Below are positions 16,620 through 23,959 of a stretch of 38,253 nucleotides of DNA, one piece after another. The stretch spans positions 1 to 38,253 of the forward strand of contig CAUDEF010000020.1 in the NCBI GenBank assembly GCA_958448515.1, read 5' to 3'. Both the position numbers and the translations under genes were made by a program. The notes under the pieces are model-generated. The model had not been told where the DNA came from, ran no database searches, and was given only the letters and a program-made list of their open reading frames with translations. How positions within the stretch are numbered: position 1 is the first letter of the stretch; each line of letters starts with the position of its first letter. Source of the stretch: an uncultured Phascolarctobacterium sp. GTDB taxonomy: Bacteria; Bacillota; Negativicutes; Acidaminococcales; Acidaminococcaceae.

Positions 16620-17432
16620 TTACTGATGATTTCTGAATGCTGTATGATTTGTGCAGCCGCTGAATTTATTGAGCACAAAAGAATGACGCAAAGCCTCAGT
16701 AATAAAAGCTTTTGCCTGATGTACAGCCTCCGGAACAGTCAATCCGTTGGCAAGGCCTGCAGTTATAGCTGCAGAATAAGTGCAGCCGGCGCCATGATTA
16801 TAGGACGGATAAATTTTCTTTACAGACATTTCAACAAATTCTTTGCCGTCATACAAAATATCAACAGCCTCGTCATTTTCCATGCGTTCGCCGCCTTTGA
16901 TGACAACATATTTTGCACCCAGCTCTTTAAGTCTTCCGGCTGCTTCCTTAATATCATCAATGGTTTTTACGCTTTCCATATCAGCAAGATACGCAGCTTC
17001 CAGAGTATTGGGAGTAATAACGTCCGCTCTCTGAAGCAGCATTTGCTTGATGGCAGCCGCAGCATCAGGCACCATAATAGTGTCAATGCCCTTGCATACC
17101 ATAACAGGGTCAATTACAACATTTTTCAGCTGAAAACGGTCAATAGTTTTAGCAACCAGTTCTACCAGATCAGCACTGCCCAGCATACCTGTTTTCATGG
17201 CGTCAATACCAATACCAGCAAGAATTGTTTCCAGCTGCTTTTCGATTACACCAAGCTCAATAGGAAAAATTTCATGATCCCAGTTATTATGCGGATTTTG
17301 CGCTACAATAACAGTCAGCGCTGTCATACCGTATACACCAAGTTCTTCAAAAGTCTTTAAATCTGCTTCCATACCTGCGCCACCGCTGGTATCACTGCCT
17401 GCGATAGTCATAGCTTTTTTTAATGCACTCAT
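16620..17432 (-). CDS. thiD: hydroxymethylpyrimidine/pyridoxine kinase (ThiD/PdxK type)
   Basis: This 270-residue ribokinase-fold enzyme opens with AMTIAGSDTSGGAGMEADLKTF. It carries VVIDPVMVCKG mid-protein and the C-terminal anion-hole motif HGAGCTYSAAI with the catalytic Cys. ThiD phosphorylates HMP and HMP-P in thiamine synthesis. The GAGCTYSAAI variant is also seen in Firmicute pyridoxal kinases of the same family, so vitamin B6 salvage is an alternative. No other thiamine gene lies nearby, which favours a salvage role. It is 11 bases downstream of bofA. Confidence 0.88.
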   Translation of the reverse strand: MSALKKAMTIAGSDTSGGAGMEADLKTFEELGVYGMTALTVIVAQNPHNNWDHEIFPIELGVIEKQLETILAGIGIDAMKTGMLGSADLVELVAKTIDRFQLKNVVIDPVMVCKGIDTIMVPDAAAAIKQMLLQRADVITPNTLEAAYLADMESVKTIDDIKEAAGRLKELGAKYVVIKGGERMENDEAVDILYDGKEFVEMSVKKIYPSYNHGAGCTYSAAITAGLANGLTVPEAVHQAKAFITEALRHSFVLNKFSGCTNHTAFRNHQ

Positions 17433-17443
17433 GCTGAGCCCCC

Positions 17444-17734
17444 CTATTTACCAAAAATTTCAAACAAAACAACAGCTGCCGCACCGGGTACGCCAAAAAA
17501 TCCGGCAATCAGTGCTTTAAGAACGGTTATCTTCATGTGAAAACCTACCATTGCTCCCAGCAAATTAACTAGCCATAGAACAACAGCACCGCAGATACCG
17601 TTCCAGATCAGCTTTAAAGGCAAAGAAAATAATTTTACTATAATTAAAATTAAAAGTACCCCTACAAGCATGGTACCAAGATCACCCATAGGGCCAAGTC
17701 CAAGCTCTGCTGAAATTTTATTTAACTCTGCCAA
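17444..17734 (-). CDS. bofA: BofA-family membrane protein (pro-sigmaK processing inhibitor family)
   Basis: This 96-residue hydrophobic protein has two or three helices and the family C-terminus (KALIAGFFGVPGAAAVVLFEI). In spore formers BofA holds the SpoIVFB protease inactive. In Negativicutes that do not sporulate it is a retained neighbour of recR, so the role here is unknown. It probably starts with TTG at 17734, with AGGAAGAG upstream. It follows recR by 29 bases, the usual Firmicute dnaX-ybaB-recR-bofA order. Confidence 0.88.
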   Translation of the reverse strand: MAELNKISAELGLGPMGDLGTMLVGVLLILIIVKLFSLPLKLIWNGICGAVVLWLVNLLGAMVGFHMKITVLKALIAGFFGVPGAAAVVLFEIFGK

Positions 17735-17763
17735 AATATCTCTTCCTGCCTTTCACAATGCAG

Positions 17764-18363
17764 CTACATTTCCCGCCTGTTTTCCAGGGCTCTGGATAAT
17801 GTAACCTCATCCGCATACTCAAGATCTCCGCCTACAGGCAGACCGTGAGCAATACGGCTTACTTTGATGCCGATAGGTTTCAGCAGCTGCGCCAGATAGG
17901 CAGCTGTTGCCTCTCCTTCAACATCAGAATTTGTTGCTATAATAATTTCTGCTACAGACTCCTTCTGCAAACGCTGAAAAAGCTCGCGGATGCGGAGATT
18001 TTCAGGTCCTATGCCATCAAGAGGCGACAGCACCCCATGCAGTACATGGTACAGTCCATGATAGCCATGACTGCGCTCCATAGCTGCAATATCCTGGGGC
18101 TGCTCCACAACGCAGATGGTAAAGCGATCTCTGGTACTGTCACTGCAGATATCACATACTTCACTGTCTGTAAGATTGTAGCAGCTCTGACAATAATGAA
18201 TATGCTCTTTGGCATTATTTAAAGCCGCTGCCAGCTGCCTTACTTCTTCGGCTGGCATGTCAATAATATGATACGCCAGACGCATAGCCGTTTTAGACCC
18301 TATTCCGGGCAGACGGCGCAGCTGTTCATATAAACCGGCAAGCGGTCTGATCATTCTTGCCAT
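17764..18363 (-). CDS. recR: recombination protein RecR
   Basis: This 199-residue protein has an N-terminal helix-hairpin-helix (LRRLPGIGSKTAMRLAYHI), a four-cysteine zinc finger (CQSCYNLTDSEVCDIC, ~residues 57-72) and a Toprim domain (ICVVEQPQDIAAMER). RecR works with RecO/RecF to load RecA at gaps. Length is normal. The start is two bases after the ybaB stop. Confidence 0.98.
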   Translation of the reverse strand: MARMIRPLAGLYEQLRRLPGIGSKTAMRLAYHIIDMPAEEVRQLAAALNNAKEHIHYCQSCYNLTDSEVCDICSDSTRDRFTICVVEQPQDIAAMERSHGYHGLYHVLHGVLSPLDGIGPENLRIRELFQRLQKESVAEIIIATNSDVEGEATAAYLAQLLKPIGIKVSRIAHGLPVGGDLEYADEVTLSRALENRREM

Positions 18364-18365
18364 TA

Positions 18366-18689
18366 TCAGAACATTCCGGGCAGCTTCATACCGCCGGTAA
18401 CTTTAGCCATTTCCTTTTCAGTCATTTCATCAACTTTGCGCATACCTTCATTAACTGCGCTTAAAATCAGATCTTCCAGCATTTCCACATCTTCCGGATC
18501 TACTGCTTTAGGATCAATTTTGATAGCTTTCAGTTCTTTTTTGCCGCTGACAACAACGCTGACAGCACCGCCGCCAACAGTAGTTTCTACAGTACGGCTT
18601 TTCAGCTCTTCCTGCATTTTCATCATATCAGCCTGCATTTTCTGCACCTTTTTCAGCATTCCCTGCATATTTCCCATACCATTAAACAT
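18366..18689 (-). CDS. YbaB/EbfC family nucleoid-associated protein
   Basis: This 107-residue protein opens with a Met/Gln/Lys-rich helix (GNMQGMLKKVQKMQADMMKMQEEL, split here by position ~5-28) and then has the family core VVVSGKKELKAIKIDP. It is a small dimeric DNA-binding protein. It sits in the standard position between dnaX and recR, with AAGGAGG before the ATG. Confidence 0.96.
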   Translation of the reverse strand: MFNGMGNMQGMLKKVQKMQADMMKMQEELKSRTVETTVGGGAVSVVVSGKKELKAIKIDPKAVDPEDVEMLEDLILSAVNEGMRKVDEMTEKEMAKVTGGMKLPGMF

Positions 18690-18718
18690 TTTTAAAATCC
18701 TCCTTAAATATCTTAAGT

Positions 18719-20473
18719 TTATAATTCATGTATAGATCTGCCAAAAGCAGCCATTGCCTTTCTGGTACTTTCAGAAACCCTGGACATATCCACCTGCACC
18801 GGTTCTTCTGCAGCAGGCCTGGGGTCAGGTTTTTCCCTGACAGGTTTCTTTTTTATATCCTCTTCTGCCACACATTCCAAAGTGATATTTTCTCTGGCAA
18901 TACGCAGCAGAGCATTTTCAAAAGCTGCTTTATAGTCAGCTTTATTTAAGCGTTCACAGGCAAATTTAGCTTTAAATGCTACCTGCAGAACCCCCTTATC
19001 AAAACTGGTTACCCTGCCGCCTTTAGCGCAGGAAACCATGGCTATTTTCTTTTCATCTTTTAAAAGTTCCAGAGCCTTTTTCCAGTGCTCTTCACCCTTG
19101 GCCCAGTCCCCGCCATATTCAGAAACACTCTGCGGCTCTTTTTTCGCAGATGGCGCAGCTGCAGGTTCATTTGCAGTTTTTTCTGTATGACCAGATTTCG
19201 CCTGCGGCATCTGTACTTCCATTTTAACTGGCTCTGTATTTTTTGCAGCGTCAGCATCTTTATGAATAACCTTTTCAGGTACAGCAGCCTGACTTGCTGC
19301 CGGTTCTGATGCAAAATCTTTCTTTAACAGCATTGGATTGGCAAGCTGCTGCTCCAAATGCTCAACTCTTGCCAGAAGTGCGTTTAAAGTACTTCCTTCC
19401 AGTCTGCATAAATCAAAAAGGCACAGCTCTGCGGTAATTCGCGGGCGCATGGTCCAGCGCAGTTCATTAACAGCGGCATGTATTCTTTCCTGAGCCGCCA
19501 TAATCCTGTCCCTGCTGAACAATTCAGCCAGCCGCGCCAGATTCTCCTTAGTATCCGTCAGGTATATTTCCTGATACTCAGGCGCAGTCTGATATAAAAG
19601 CAGTGCCCGTAGATACTCCGCCAGCTCTGCCAGCACCTGCTTAACATCCTTGCCCTGCTCCAGAAGAAAGTTTATCTTGGCTAAGGCCGCAGAAACATCA
19701 TGTCTGCCGATTGTCTCTACCAGCTCGCGCAGGGTTTCCCTGCCAACTATACCCAGCACGTCGCGCACCGTCTGCACAGTTACAGAAGAAGACATAACCC
19801 CGCACTGATCCAGAAGGCTCAGCGCATCACGCATACCGCCTTCCGCCTGAATAGCAATCAGACGCAGTGCATCAGCCTCTGCTGTTATTTCACTTTTAGC
19901 AGCAACATCTGCCAGATGCTCAGCAATTTCATCAACGGTTACTCGCCTGAAATCAAAACGCTGACAGCGGGAATGAATGGTAGCCGGTATTTTATGCGGA
20001 TCAGTAGTCGCCAGAATAAAAATTACATGTGCCGGCGGCTCCTCCAGTGTTTTTAAAAGAGCATTAAAAGCTTCTGTAGTCAGCATATGCACTTCGTCAA
20101 TAATGTAAACCTTATACCTGCCGCTGACAGGCGCAAAAGCCAGCTGCTCGCGCAGGGACTTAATCTCTTCAATACCCCTGTTGGACGCCGCATCTATTTC
20201 AAAAACGTCCATGGAGGTACCTGCTGTAATACGCTGACAGTTTTCGCACACACCGCATGGATGAGCTGCAGGCCCTTCAACGCAGTTTAACGCTTTGGCA
20301 AAAATACGCGCCGTACTTGTTTTGCCTGTTCCGCGAGGTCCGGCAAACAGATAGGCATGGGCAATTTTTTTACTTGTCAGTGCATTTGTCAATGCTGTTT
20401 TTACCGCCTGCTGACCTACAAGACTGTCAAAATCCTGCGGACGCCAGCGACGATACAATGCTACATAAGCCAT
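18719..20473 (-). CDS. dnaX: DNA polymerase III subunits gamma/tau
   Basis: This 584-residue clamp-loader ATPase has Walker A GPRGTGKTSTAR, a zinc module with CGVCENCQRI, Walker B IIDEVHML and sensor residues ATTDPHKIP, all within ~230 residues. Domain III follows, and then a low-complexity Ala/Lys/Glu stretch (~residues 385-450) and a tau-type C-terminal domain. The ATG at 20473 (MAYVALYRRW) has AAAGGA eight bases upstream; in-frame starts further out lack a ribosome site. An A6 run at 19139-19144 in the linker could let ribosomes or polymerase slip to a gamma-like product. Confidence 0.97.
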   Translation of the reverse strand: MAYVALYRRWRPQDFDSLVGQQAVKTALTNALTSKKIAHAYLFAGPRGTGKTSTARIFAKALNCVEGPAAHPCGVCENCQRITAGTSMDVFEIDAASNRGIEEIKSLREQLAFAPVSGRYKVYIIDEVHMLTTEAFNALLKTLEEPPAHVIFILATTDPHKIPATIHSRCQRFDFRRVTVDEIAEHLADVAAKSEITAEADALRLIAIQAEGGMRDALSLLDQCGVMSSSVTVQTVRDVLGIVGRETLRELVETIGRHDVSAALAKINFLLEQGKDVKQVLAELAEYLRALLLYQTAPEYQEIYLTDTKENLARLAELFSRDRIMAAQERIHAAVNELRWTMRPRITAELCLFDLCRLEGSTLNALLARVEHLEQQLANPMLLKKDFASEPAASQAAVPEKVIHKDADAAKNTEPVKMEVQMPQAKSGHTEKTANEPAAAPSAKKEPQSVSEYGGDWAKGEEHWKKALELLKDEKKIAMVSCAKGGRVTSFDKGVLQVAFKAKFACERLNKADYKAAFENALLRIARENITLECVAEEDIKKKPVREKPDPRPAAEEPVQVDMSRVSESTRKAMAAFGRSIHEL

Positions 20474-20494
20474 GTTCTGCATCCTTTCAGTATC

Positions 20495-20531
20495 ATAAAA
20501 AAACACTCTTATATTATATAATAAGAGTGTT
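20495..20531 (-). terminator. hairpin with T-tract upstream of dnaX
   Basis: AACACTCTTAT (20502-20512) and ATAAGAGTGTT (20521-20531) are perfect inverted repeats around eight A/T bases. On minus a T7 tail follows. It lies between the SRP RNA and dnaX, 22 bases before the dnaX ATG, so it is either a second terminator for the RNA genes or an attenuator of dnaX. Confidence 0.7.
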
Positions 20532-20580
20532 AAAAGATATATAGCCAATTAAACAAATTTTGACATGCCACACAGATAAT

Positions 20581-20604
20581 AAAAAAGCACAGCCTAAGCT
20601 GTGC
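20581..20604 (-). terminator. terminator of SRP RNA
   Basis: On minus, GCACAGC pairs with GCTGTGC around TTAG, followed by T6 (20581-20586), seven bases after the SRP RNA end. Confidence 0.92.
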
Positions 20605-20610
20605 AGTTAC

Positions 20611-20745
20611 TTCTCTGTAGGGCCGCACCTACCGGGCACCCCTGCGGCACATGAAAGTATCCGCTTAAGGCTGCTTCCTTCCGGACCTGACCTGGTTCAC
20701 AGGCTCCCATTGCGCAGGACCCGGCAAATACGGTCCTACAGAGAA
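20611..20745 (-). ncRNA. ffs: signal recognition particle RNA (4.5S type)
   Basis: On minus it contains the invariant SRP domain IV: ACCAGGTCAGGTCCGGAAGG then AAGCAGCC. The ends pair as one long hairpin: TTCTCTGTAGG at the 5' end with CCTACAGAGAA at the 3' end. About 135 nt, longer than E. coli 4.5S but without the Alu domain of Bacillus. With Ffh and FtsY it targets membrane proteins. Ends are set from pairing and may be off by a few bases. Probably co-transcribed with the tRNA upstream. Confidence 0.93.
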
Positions 20746-20751
20746 ATAAAA

Positions 20752-20772
20752 TAAAAAAACCGCTTGTGCGGC
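20752..20772 (-). terminator. weak hairpin with T-tract between tRNA-Ser and ffs
   Basis: On minus, CCGC pairs with GCGG around ACAA, followed by T7 and further T-rich sequence. The four- to five-base-pair stem suggests partial termination or processing. No separate ffs promoter fits in the 36-base gap. Confidence 0.5.
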
Positions 20773-20781
20773 TAATTTTAA

Positions 20782-20871
20782 TGGCGGAGAGAGAGGGATT
20801 CGAACCCTCGGTACGGTTTCCCGTACACACGCTTTCCAGGCGTGCACCTTCAACCGCTCGGTCATCTCTCC
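20782..20871 (-). tRNA. tRNA-Ser (anticodon GGA)
   Basis: On minus it begins GGAGAGATGACCGAGCGG and ends CTCTCTCCGCCA, with a 7-bp acceptor stem, the anticodon loop CTGGAAA (GGA, reading UCC/UCU), the long class II variable arm (GTACGG/CCGTAC) and the T-loop GGTTCGAATCC. CCA is encoded. Confidence 0.97.
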
Positions 20872-20916
20872 AGGTTGATGAATAAAACATTGTTAAATTT
20901 TGCCAGCACTTTACGT

Positions 20917-20973
20917 ACTTGCAGTCAACATAACTGCAAGTAGTATTATACTGTTTTTCAAATAAACCGTCAA
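20917..20973 (-). promoter_or_regulatory. strong promoter for tRNA-Ser/ffs with inverted repeat at the start site
   Basis: On minus, TTGACG (20968-20973), a 17-base spacer and TATAAT (20945-20950) make a near-consensus promoter. Immediately downstream, ACTTGCAGT (20917-20925) and ACTGCAAGT (20933-20941) form a perfect 9-bp inverted repeat spanning the expected start (~20938). The tRNA begins about 67 bases later. Confidence 0.75.
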
Positions 20974-21002
20974 GCATTTTTTGAAAAAATTTAAAACTTT
21001 TT

Positions 21003-21851
21003 TTATTCGTCAGCAGAATCTTCCGGCGGCAGCAATAAAATTGAACAGTCCGCATTTAAAATAACATTCTGCGAAGTGCTTCCCAAAACCAGTCCTTTCA
21101 CAAGTCCGGCGCCGGTTTTGGTAATCATAATCAGCTTCACATGCTCCTGCCGCGCCATATGCACAATCTCTTTTGAAGCTGCACCGCGGGAAATTCTGAA
21201 ATCTGCATCAATACCAAATATTTTCATTTCATCTACAAGTTCCTGCAAAAACAGTCTGGCATTGCTGAAATGCTCTTTGTAATCCTGCTTGCTGCGGCTA
21301 CGCTCAATAACATGCACAAAAATAACTTTGCCCACAAACTCACGCAGACCTCGAACTATATTTAACGCAGACAGAGATTTTTTGGAAAAGTCAGTAGGAA
21401 TCATCACAGTTTCCAGCAGCTTGCTGCCATTAACACAATCTTCATCCTTATTGATAAAGAGCGGCAAATTGGAAGCCCGCGCCAGGTCAAAGGTTGTACT
21501 GCCTAAAATGGCACTTTTAATAAATCCCTTGCCATGGGAGGCAACCATTATTAAATCTGCCTCACTATTTTCTCCGGCCTCATTAATAACCTCAAATGGC
21601 TCTCCTACTGGAGTTACTACTGATACTTCTTCATACCCTGCCTGTTCCAGATCATTTTTATACCCTTCCAGACGGCTGTATACTTTTTTGTACTTACTAC
21701 CGTCAGGGTCGGCGTCATCGTCATCATCAAAGACATGCGCCAGAACCACTTCTGTTTCCGTATCGGGGCAAAGGCTGAACAGACACTCAGTTAAATTATC
21801 GGATTGCGGCGTAAGATCTGTTGCCAGCAAAACCTTAGTGAATGTACTCAT
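21003..21851 (-). CDS. tandem-domain universal stress protein
   Basis: This 282-residue protein is two UspA domains in one chain. Domain 1 (~1-138) has KVLLATDLTPQS and the nucleotide loop MVASHGKGFIKSAILGSTT. Domain 2 (~145-280) has ETVMIPTDFSKKS and the related loop MITKTGAGLVKGLVLGSTSQ. Both G-x2-G-x9-G(S/T) loops look intact, so ATP binding is likely. Its stress role is general and the target unknown. It is a single gene behind its own promoter, with AAGGAG before the ATG. Confidence 0.93.
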   Translation of the reverse strand: MSTFTKVLLATDLTPQSDNLTECLFSLCPDTETEVVLAHVFDDDDDADPDGSKYKKVYSRLEGYKNDLEQAGYEEVSVVTPVGEPFEVINEAGENSEADLIMVASHGKGFIKSAILGSTTFDLARASNLPLFINKDEDCVNGSKLLETVMIPTDFSKKSLSALNIVRGLREFVGKVIFVHVIERSRSKQDYKEHFSNARLFLQELVDEMKIFGIDADFRISRGAASKEIVHMARQEHVKLIMITKTGAGLVKGLVLGSTSQNVILNADCSILLLPPEDSADE

Positions 21852-21889
21852 TTATCTGCTCCTTACAAATAATTTATCATATCTTAGTT

Positions 21890-21938
21890 ATTATAACATA
21901 AATATATCTTTATAATAAACAGATAATCTTAAATTATC
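21890..21938 (-). promoter_or_regulatory. usp promoter region with palindrome
   Basis: TATAAT lies at 21890-21895 on minus with a weak -35. GATAATCTTAAATTATC (21922-21938) is a perfect 6-bp-arm palindrome just upstream, a possible operator. Confidence 0.45.
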
Positions 21939-21944
21939 GCTAAA

Positions 21945-21973
21945 GAAAAAGAGCGCCCTGAGACGCTCTTTTT
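21945..21973 (-). terminator. terminator of the five-gene operon
   Basis: On minus, AAAGAGCG pairs with CGCTCTTT around eight bases, followed by a T-rich tail. It overlaps the M20 stop region. Confidence 0.88.
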
Positions 21974-23114
21974 ATCTTTCAGCTGTTAAAGCTTTATAAA
22001 CCATTTTCTGCAGAATTCTGCATCCATGTATCATGTCAGCATGATTAAAAGTCATTTCAGGATCATGCAGTCCCGGCTGTAATCCGCAGCCAAGTCCAAT
22101 AAATCCGGTTTTCAGCTGCTTTTTATACATGGCATAGAAATTAAAATCTTCGCCGACTGTAGTCGCAGCTTCATTAATAAGACCTTTTTCTCCCAGCTCT
22201 TCAATAATTGCTTCTCTGGCTATTTCTGCCGTACTACTGTCAAAAGAAGATGCAGGACATGTACCTACAATTTCAGCTGCAGCTTTAGCTCCGTATACAG
22301 CTGCAGTAGCGGTTATAACCTGCATTACACGTTTGCGCAATGCTTCCATTTCTTCATTGGAGGTAGAACGCAGGTCAAAGCCCAGCTCAGCTTTGGCACA
22401 GATAGAATTTAATGAGCCGCTGCCGGCAATAAAACGTGTTGTTTTAACATTGCCGCCCAAAAGCGGATCTGTATGCAGCGCATTAACTGCGTTTACTATG
22501 GCAGCACCTGCATCAATGGCACTAATGCCAAGATGGGGCTTGGAGCCGTGCGCAGGAACACCTTCTATTTCTGCTCTTATTAAAGTGCAGGCTGTCCAGC
22601 GCACATTTGCCACAGCCTGGCCTGAATCAGCCATTTCCTTATTCATAACATGCAGTCCAAATAAATAGTCTACATCATCTAAAGCTCCGTCTGCCAGCAA
22701 AGCCAGCGCGCCCTTGCCTATTTCCTCTGCCGGCTGAAAAATAATTTTCAGCTTGCCGCAGGGAAGGCCTTCTTCTGCCAGCCCTTCAGCAGCTGTCAGC
22801 ACCATGGTCATATGGGCATCATGTCCGCAGGCATGTATACCACGCGAGGTACCATCTTCCATTTTAAACATCAGGCAGTCCATATCTGAACGCAGACCAA
22901 CTACAGGCCCAGGCAGACCGCTGTCTAAAACACCGATTACGCCTGTAGCCTTACAGCCGTCATTTATACCCACATGTTCCTCTACGGCAAATCCGGCATC
23001 ACGCAGTTTCTGCGCCAGAAAAGCACTTGTCTTCAGCTCACAAAAAGCAGGCTCCGGCATCTGATGCAGTTCCTGCCATGTTCTTTCAAGGCGCTCACCA
23101 AGTATCTTATCCAT
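21972..23114 (-). CDS. M20-family amidohydrolase / N-acyl amino acid hydrolase
   Basis: This 380-residue M20D metallopeptidase-like enzyme has the metal ligands in GIHACGHDAHMTM (~residues 89-101), FQPAEEIGKGA with the catalytic Glu pair, FGLHV and a late VGEDFNFYA. A lid/dimer domain is inserted mid-protein (residues ~175-285). Relatives remove acyl groups from N-acyl amino acids or split small peptides. It is the last gene of the five-gene operon, three bases after the MetQ-like lipoprotein, which suggests it acts on the imported ligand. It has no signal peptide, so it is cytoplasmic. Confidence 0.9.
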   Translation of the reverse strand: MDKILGERLERTWQELHQMPEPAFCELKTSAFLAQKLRDAGFAVEEHVGINDGCKATGVIGVLDSGLPGPVVGLRSDMDCLMFKMEDGTSRGIHACGHDAHMTMVLTAAEGLAEEGLPCGKLKIIFQPAEEIGKGALALLADGALDDVDYLFGLHVMNKEMADSGQAVANVRWTACTLIRAEIEGVPAHGSKPHLGISAIDAGAAIVNAVNALHTDPLLGGNVKTTRFIAGSGSLNSICAKAELGFDLRSTSNEEMEALRKRVMQVITATAAVYGAKAAAEIVGTCPASSFDSSTAEIAREAIIEELGEKGLINEAATTVGEDFNFYAMYKKQLKTGFIGLGCGLQPGLHDPEMTFNHADMIHGCRILQKMVYKALTAER

Positions 23115-23117
23115 TTT

Positions 23118-23945
23118 TTATTCCTTCCAGCCTATGGAAACAGATCCGGGGAAATGTTCTTTAATAAATTTAGCGTTCTCAGGAGACTGATAAACTTTTT
23201 TGAACTGTTCCAGACGCGGATCATTTAAAGTATCTTTGCGTACAGCAACAATATTTACGTATAAAGAATCTGCAGTTTCGCTTACAATAGCATCTTTGGC
23301 AGGATTTAAGCCTGCTTCCAGAGCATAGGTTGTATTAATTGCCGCACAGTCAACGTCTTCAAGGCTACGGGGAATTGCCGCTGCTTCCAGTTCAATAAAT
23401 TTAAAATTATGCGGATTTTCGGTAATATCCTGTAAAGTAGTATCAATATTCTTGATATCTTTTACTTTCAGCAGACCATTTTCAGCCAGCATTAAAATAG
23501 CACGGCTGCCATTGGAAGGGTCGTTGGGAATAGCAATAGTTGCTCCGTCAGGAATACTTTCACCGGGTTTAATTTTTTTGGAATATACATTAATGGGGAA
23601 CAAAGCTGTAGGAAACGCACTTACCAGATCAAAGCTCGGCTCTTTTTTCAAAGTTGCATCCAGAAATGGTTTGTGCTGATAGCAGTTGGCCCAGATATCT
23701 CCCTGCGCCAGTGCGGTATTGGGAGTTACAAAGTCACTGAACTCAACAACCTCAATTTCAAGGCCTTCCTTAGCAGCAAGTTTTTTTACATTATCCATAA
23801 TTTCAGCATGAGGACCGGGGTTAACACCAACTTTTACCGGTCCGCTGTAATCATCAGCTGCTTTTTTATCGCTGCCGCAGCCAAAAGCTGCCAAAGCAGC
23901 TACACATAATACTGTCATCAAAAGATATTTTAAAATTTTACTCAT
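23118..23945 (-). CDS. MetQ/NlpA-family substrate-binding lipoprotein
   Basis: This 275-residue lipoprotein has a signal peptide with lipobox AAFGC (Cys at ~residue 23). The NlpA fold is marked by VKVGVNPGPHAEIMD, ALAQGDIWANCYQHKPFLD, IAIPNDPSNGSRAI and AAINTTYALEAGL. Family members deliver D/L-methionine to MetNI. No MetN or MetI gene is adjacent, so it must use a distant permease or bind something else. It lies between a FAD dehydrogenase and the amidohydrolase with gaps of 14 and 3 bases, leaving no room for a SAM riboswitch. Confidence 0.92.
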   Translation of the reverse strand: MSKILKYLLMTVLCVAALAAFGCGSDKKAADDYSGPVKVGVNPGPHAEIMDNVKKLAAKEGLEIEVVEFSDFVTPNTALAQGDIWANCYQHKPFLDATLKKEPSFDLVSAFPTALFPINVYSKKIKPGESIPDGATIAIPNDPSNGSRAILMLAENGLLKVKDIKNIDTTLQDITENPHNFKFIELEAAAIPRSLEDVDCAAINTTYALEAGLNPAKDAIVSETADSLYVNIVAVRKDTLNDPRLEQFKKVYQSPENAKFIKEHFPGSVSIGWKE

Positions 23946-23959
23946 ACTATCACTTCCTG

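Noticed and set aside
16368..17360. 330-codon open frame on plus, antisense to the CGGC and thiD/pdxK genes
   Set aside because: It mirrors two well-supported genes, has Cys/Ser/Phe-rich text with no domain, and crosses their junction. It is a codon-bias shadow.
18848..18854. In-frame A AAA AAG heptamer in dnaX, identical to the E. coli frameshift site
   Set aside because: It lies only about 43 codons before the stop and would trim just the C-terminal tail, not give a gamma-length product.
20594..21055. 153-codon open frame on minus
   Set aside because: It spans the tRNA-Ser and SRP RNA genes, which explain the sequence.
23946..23959. SAM riboswitch or T-box upstream of the MetQ-like gene
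   Set aside because: Only 14 bases separate it from the preceding gene, and the operon leader shows no such structure.
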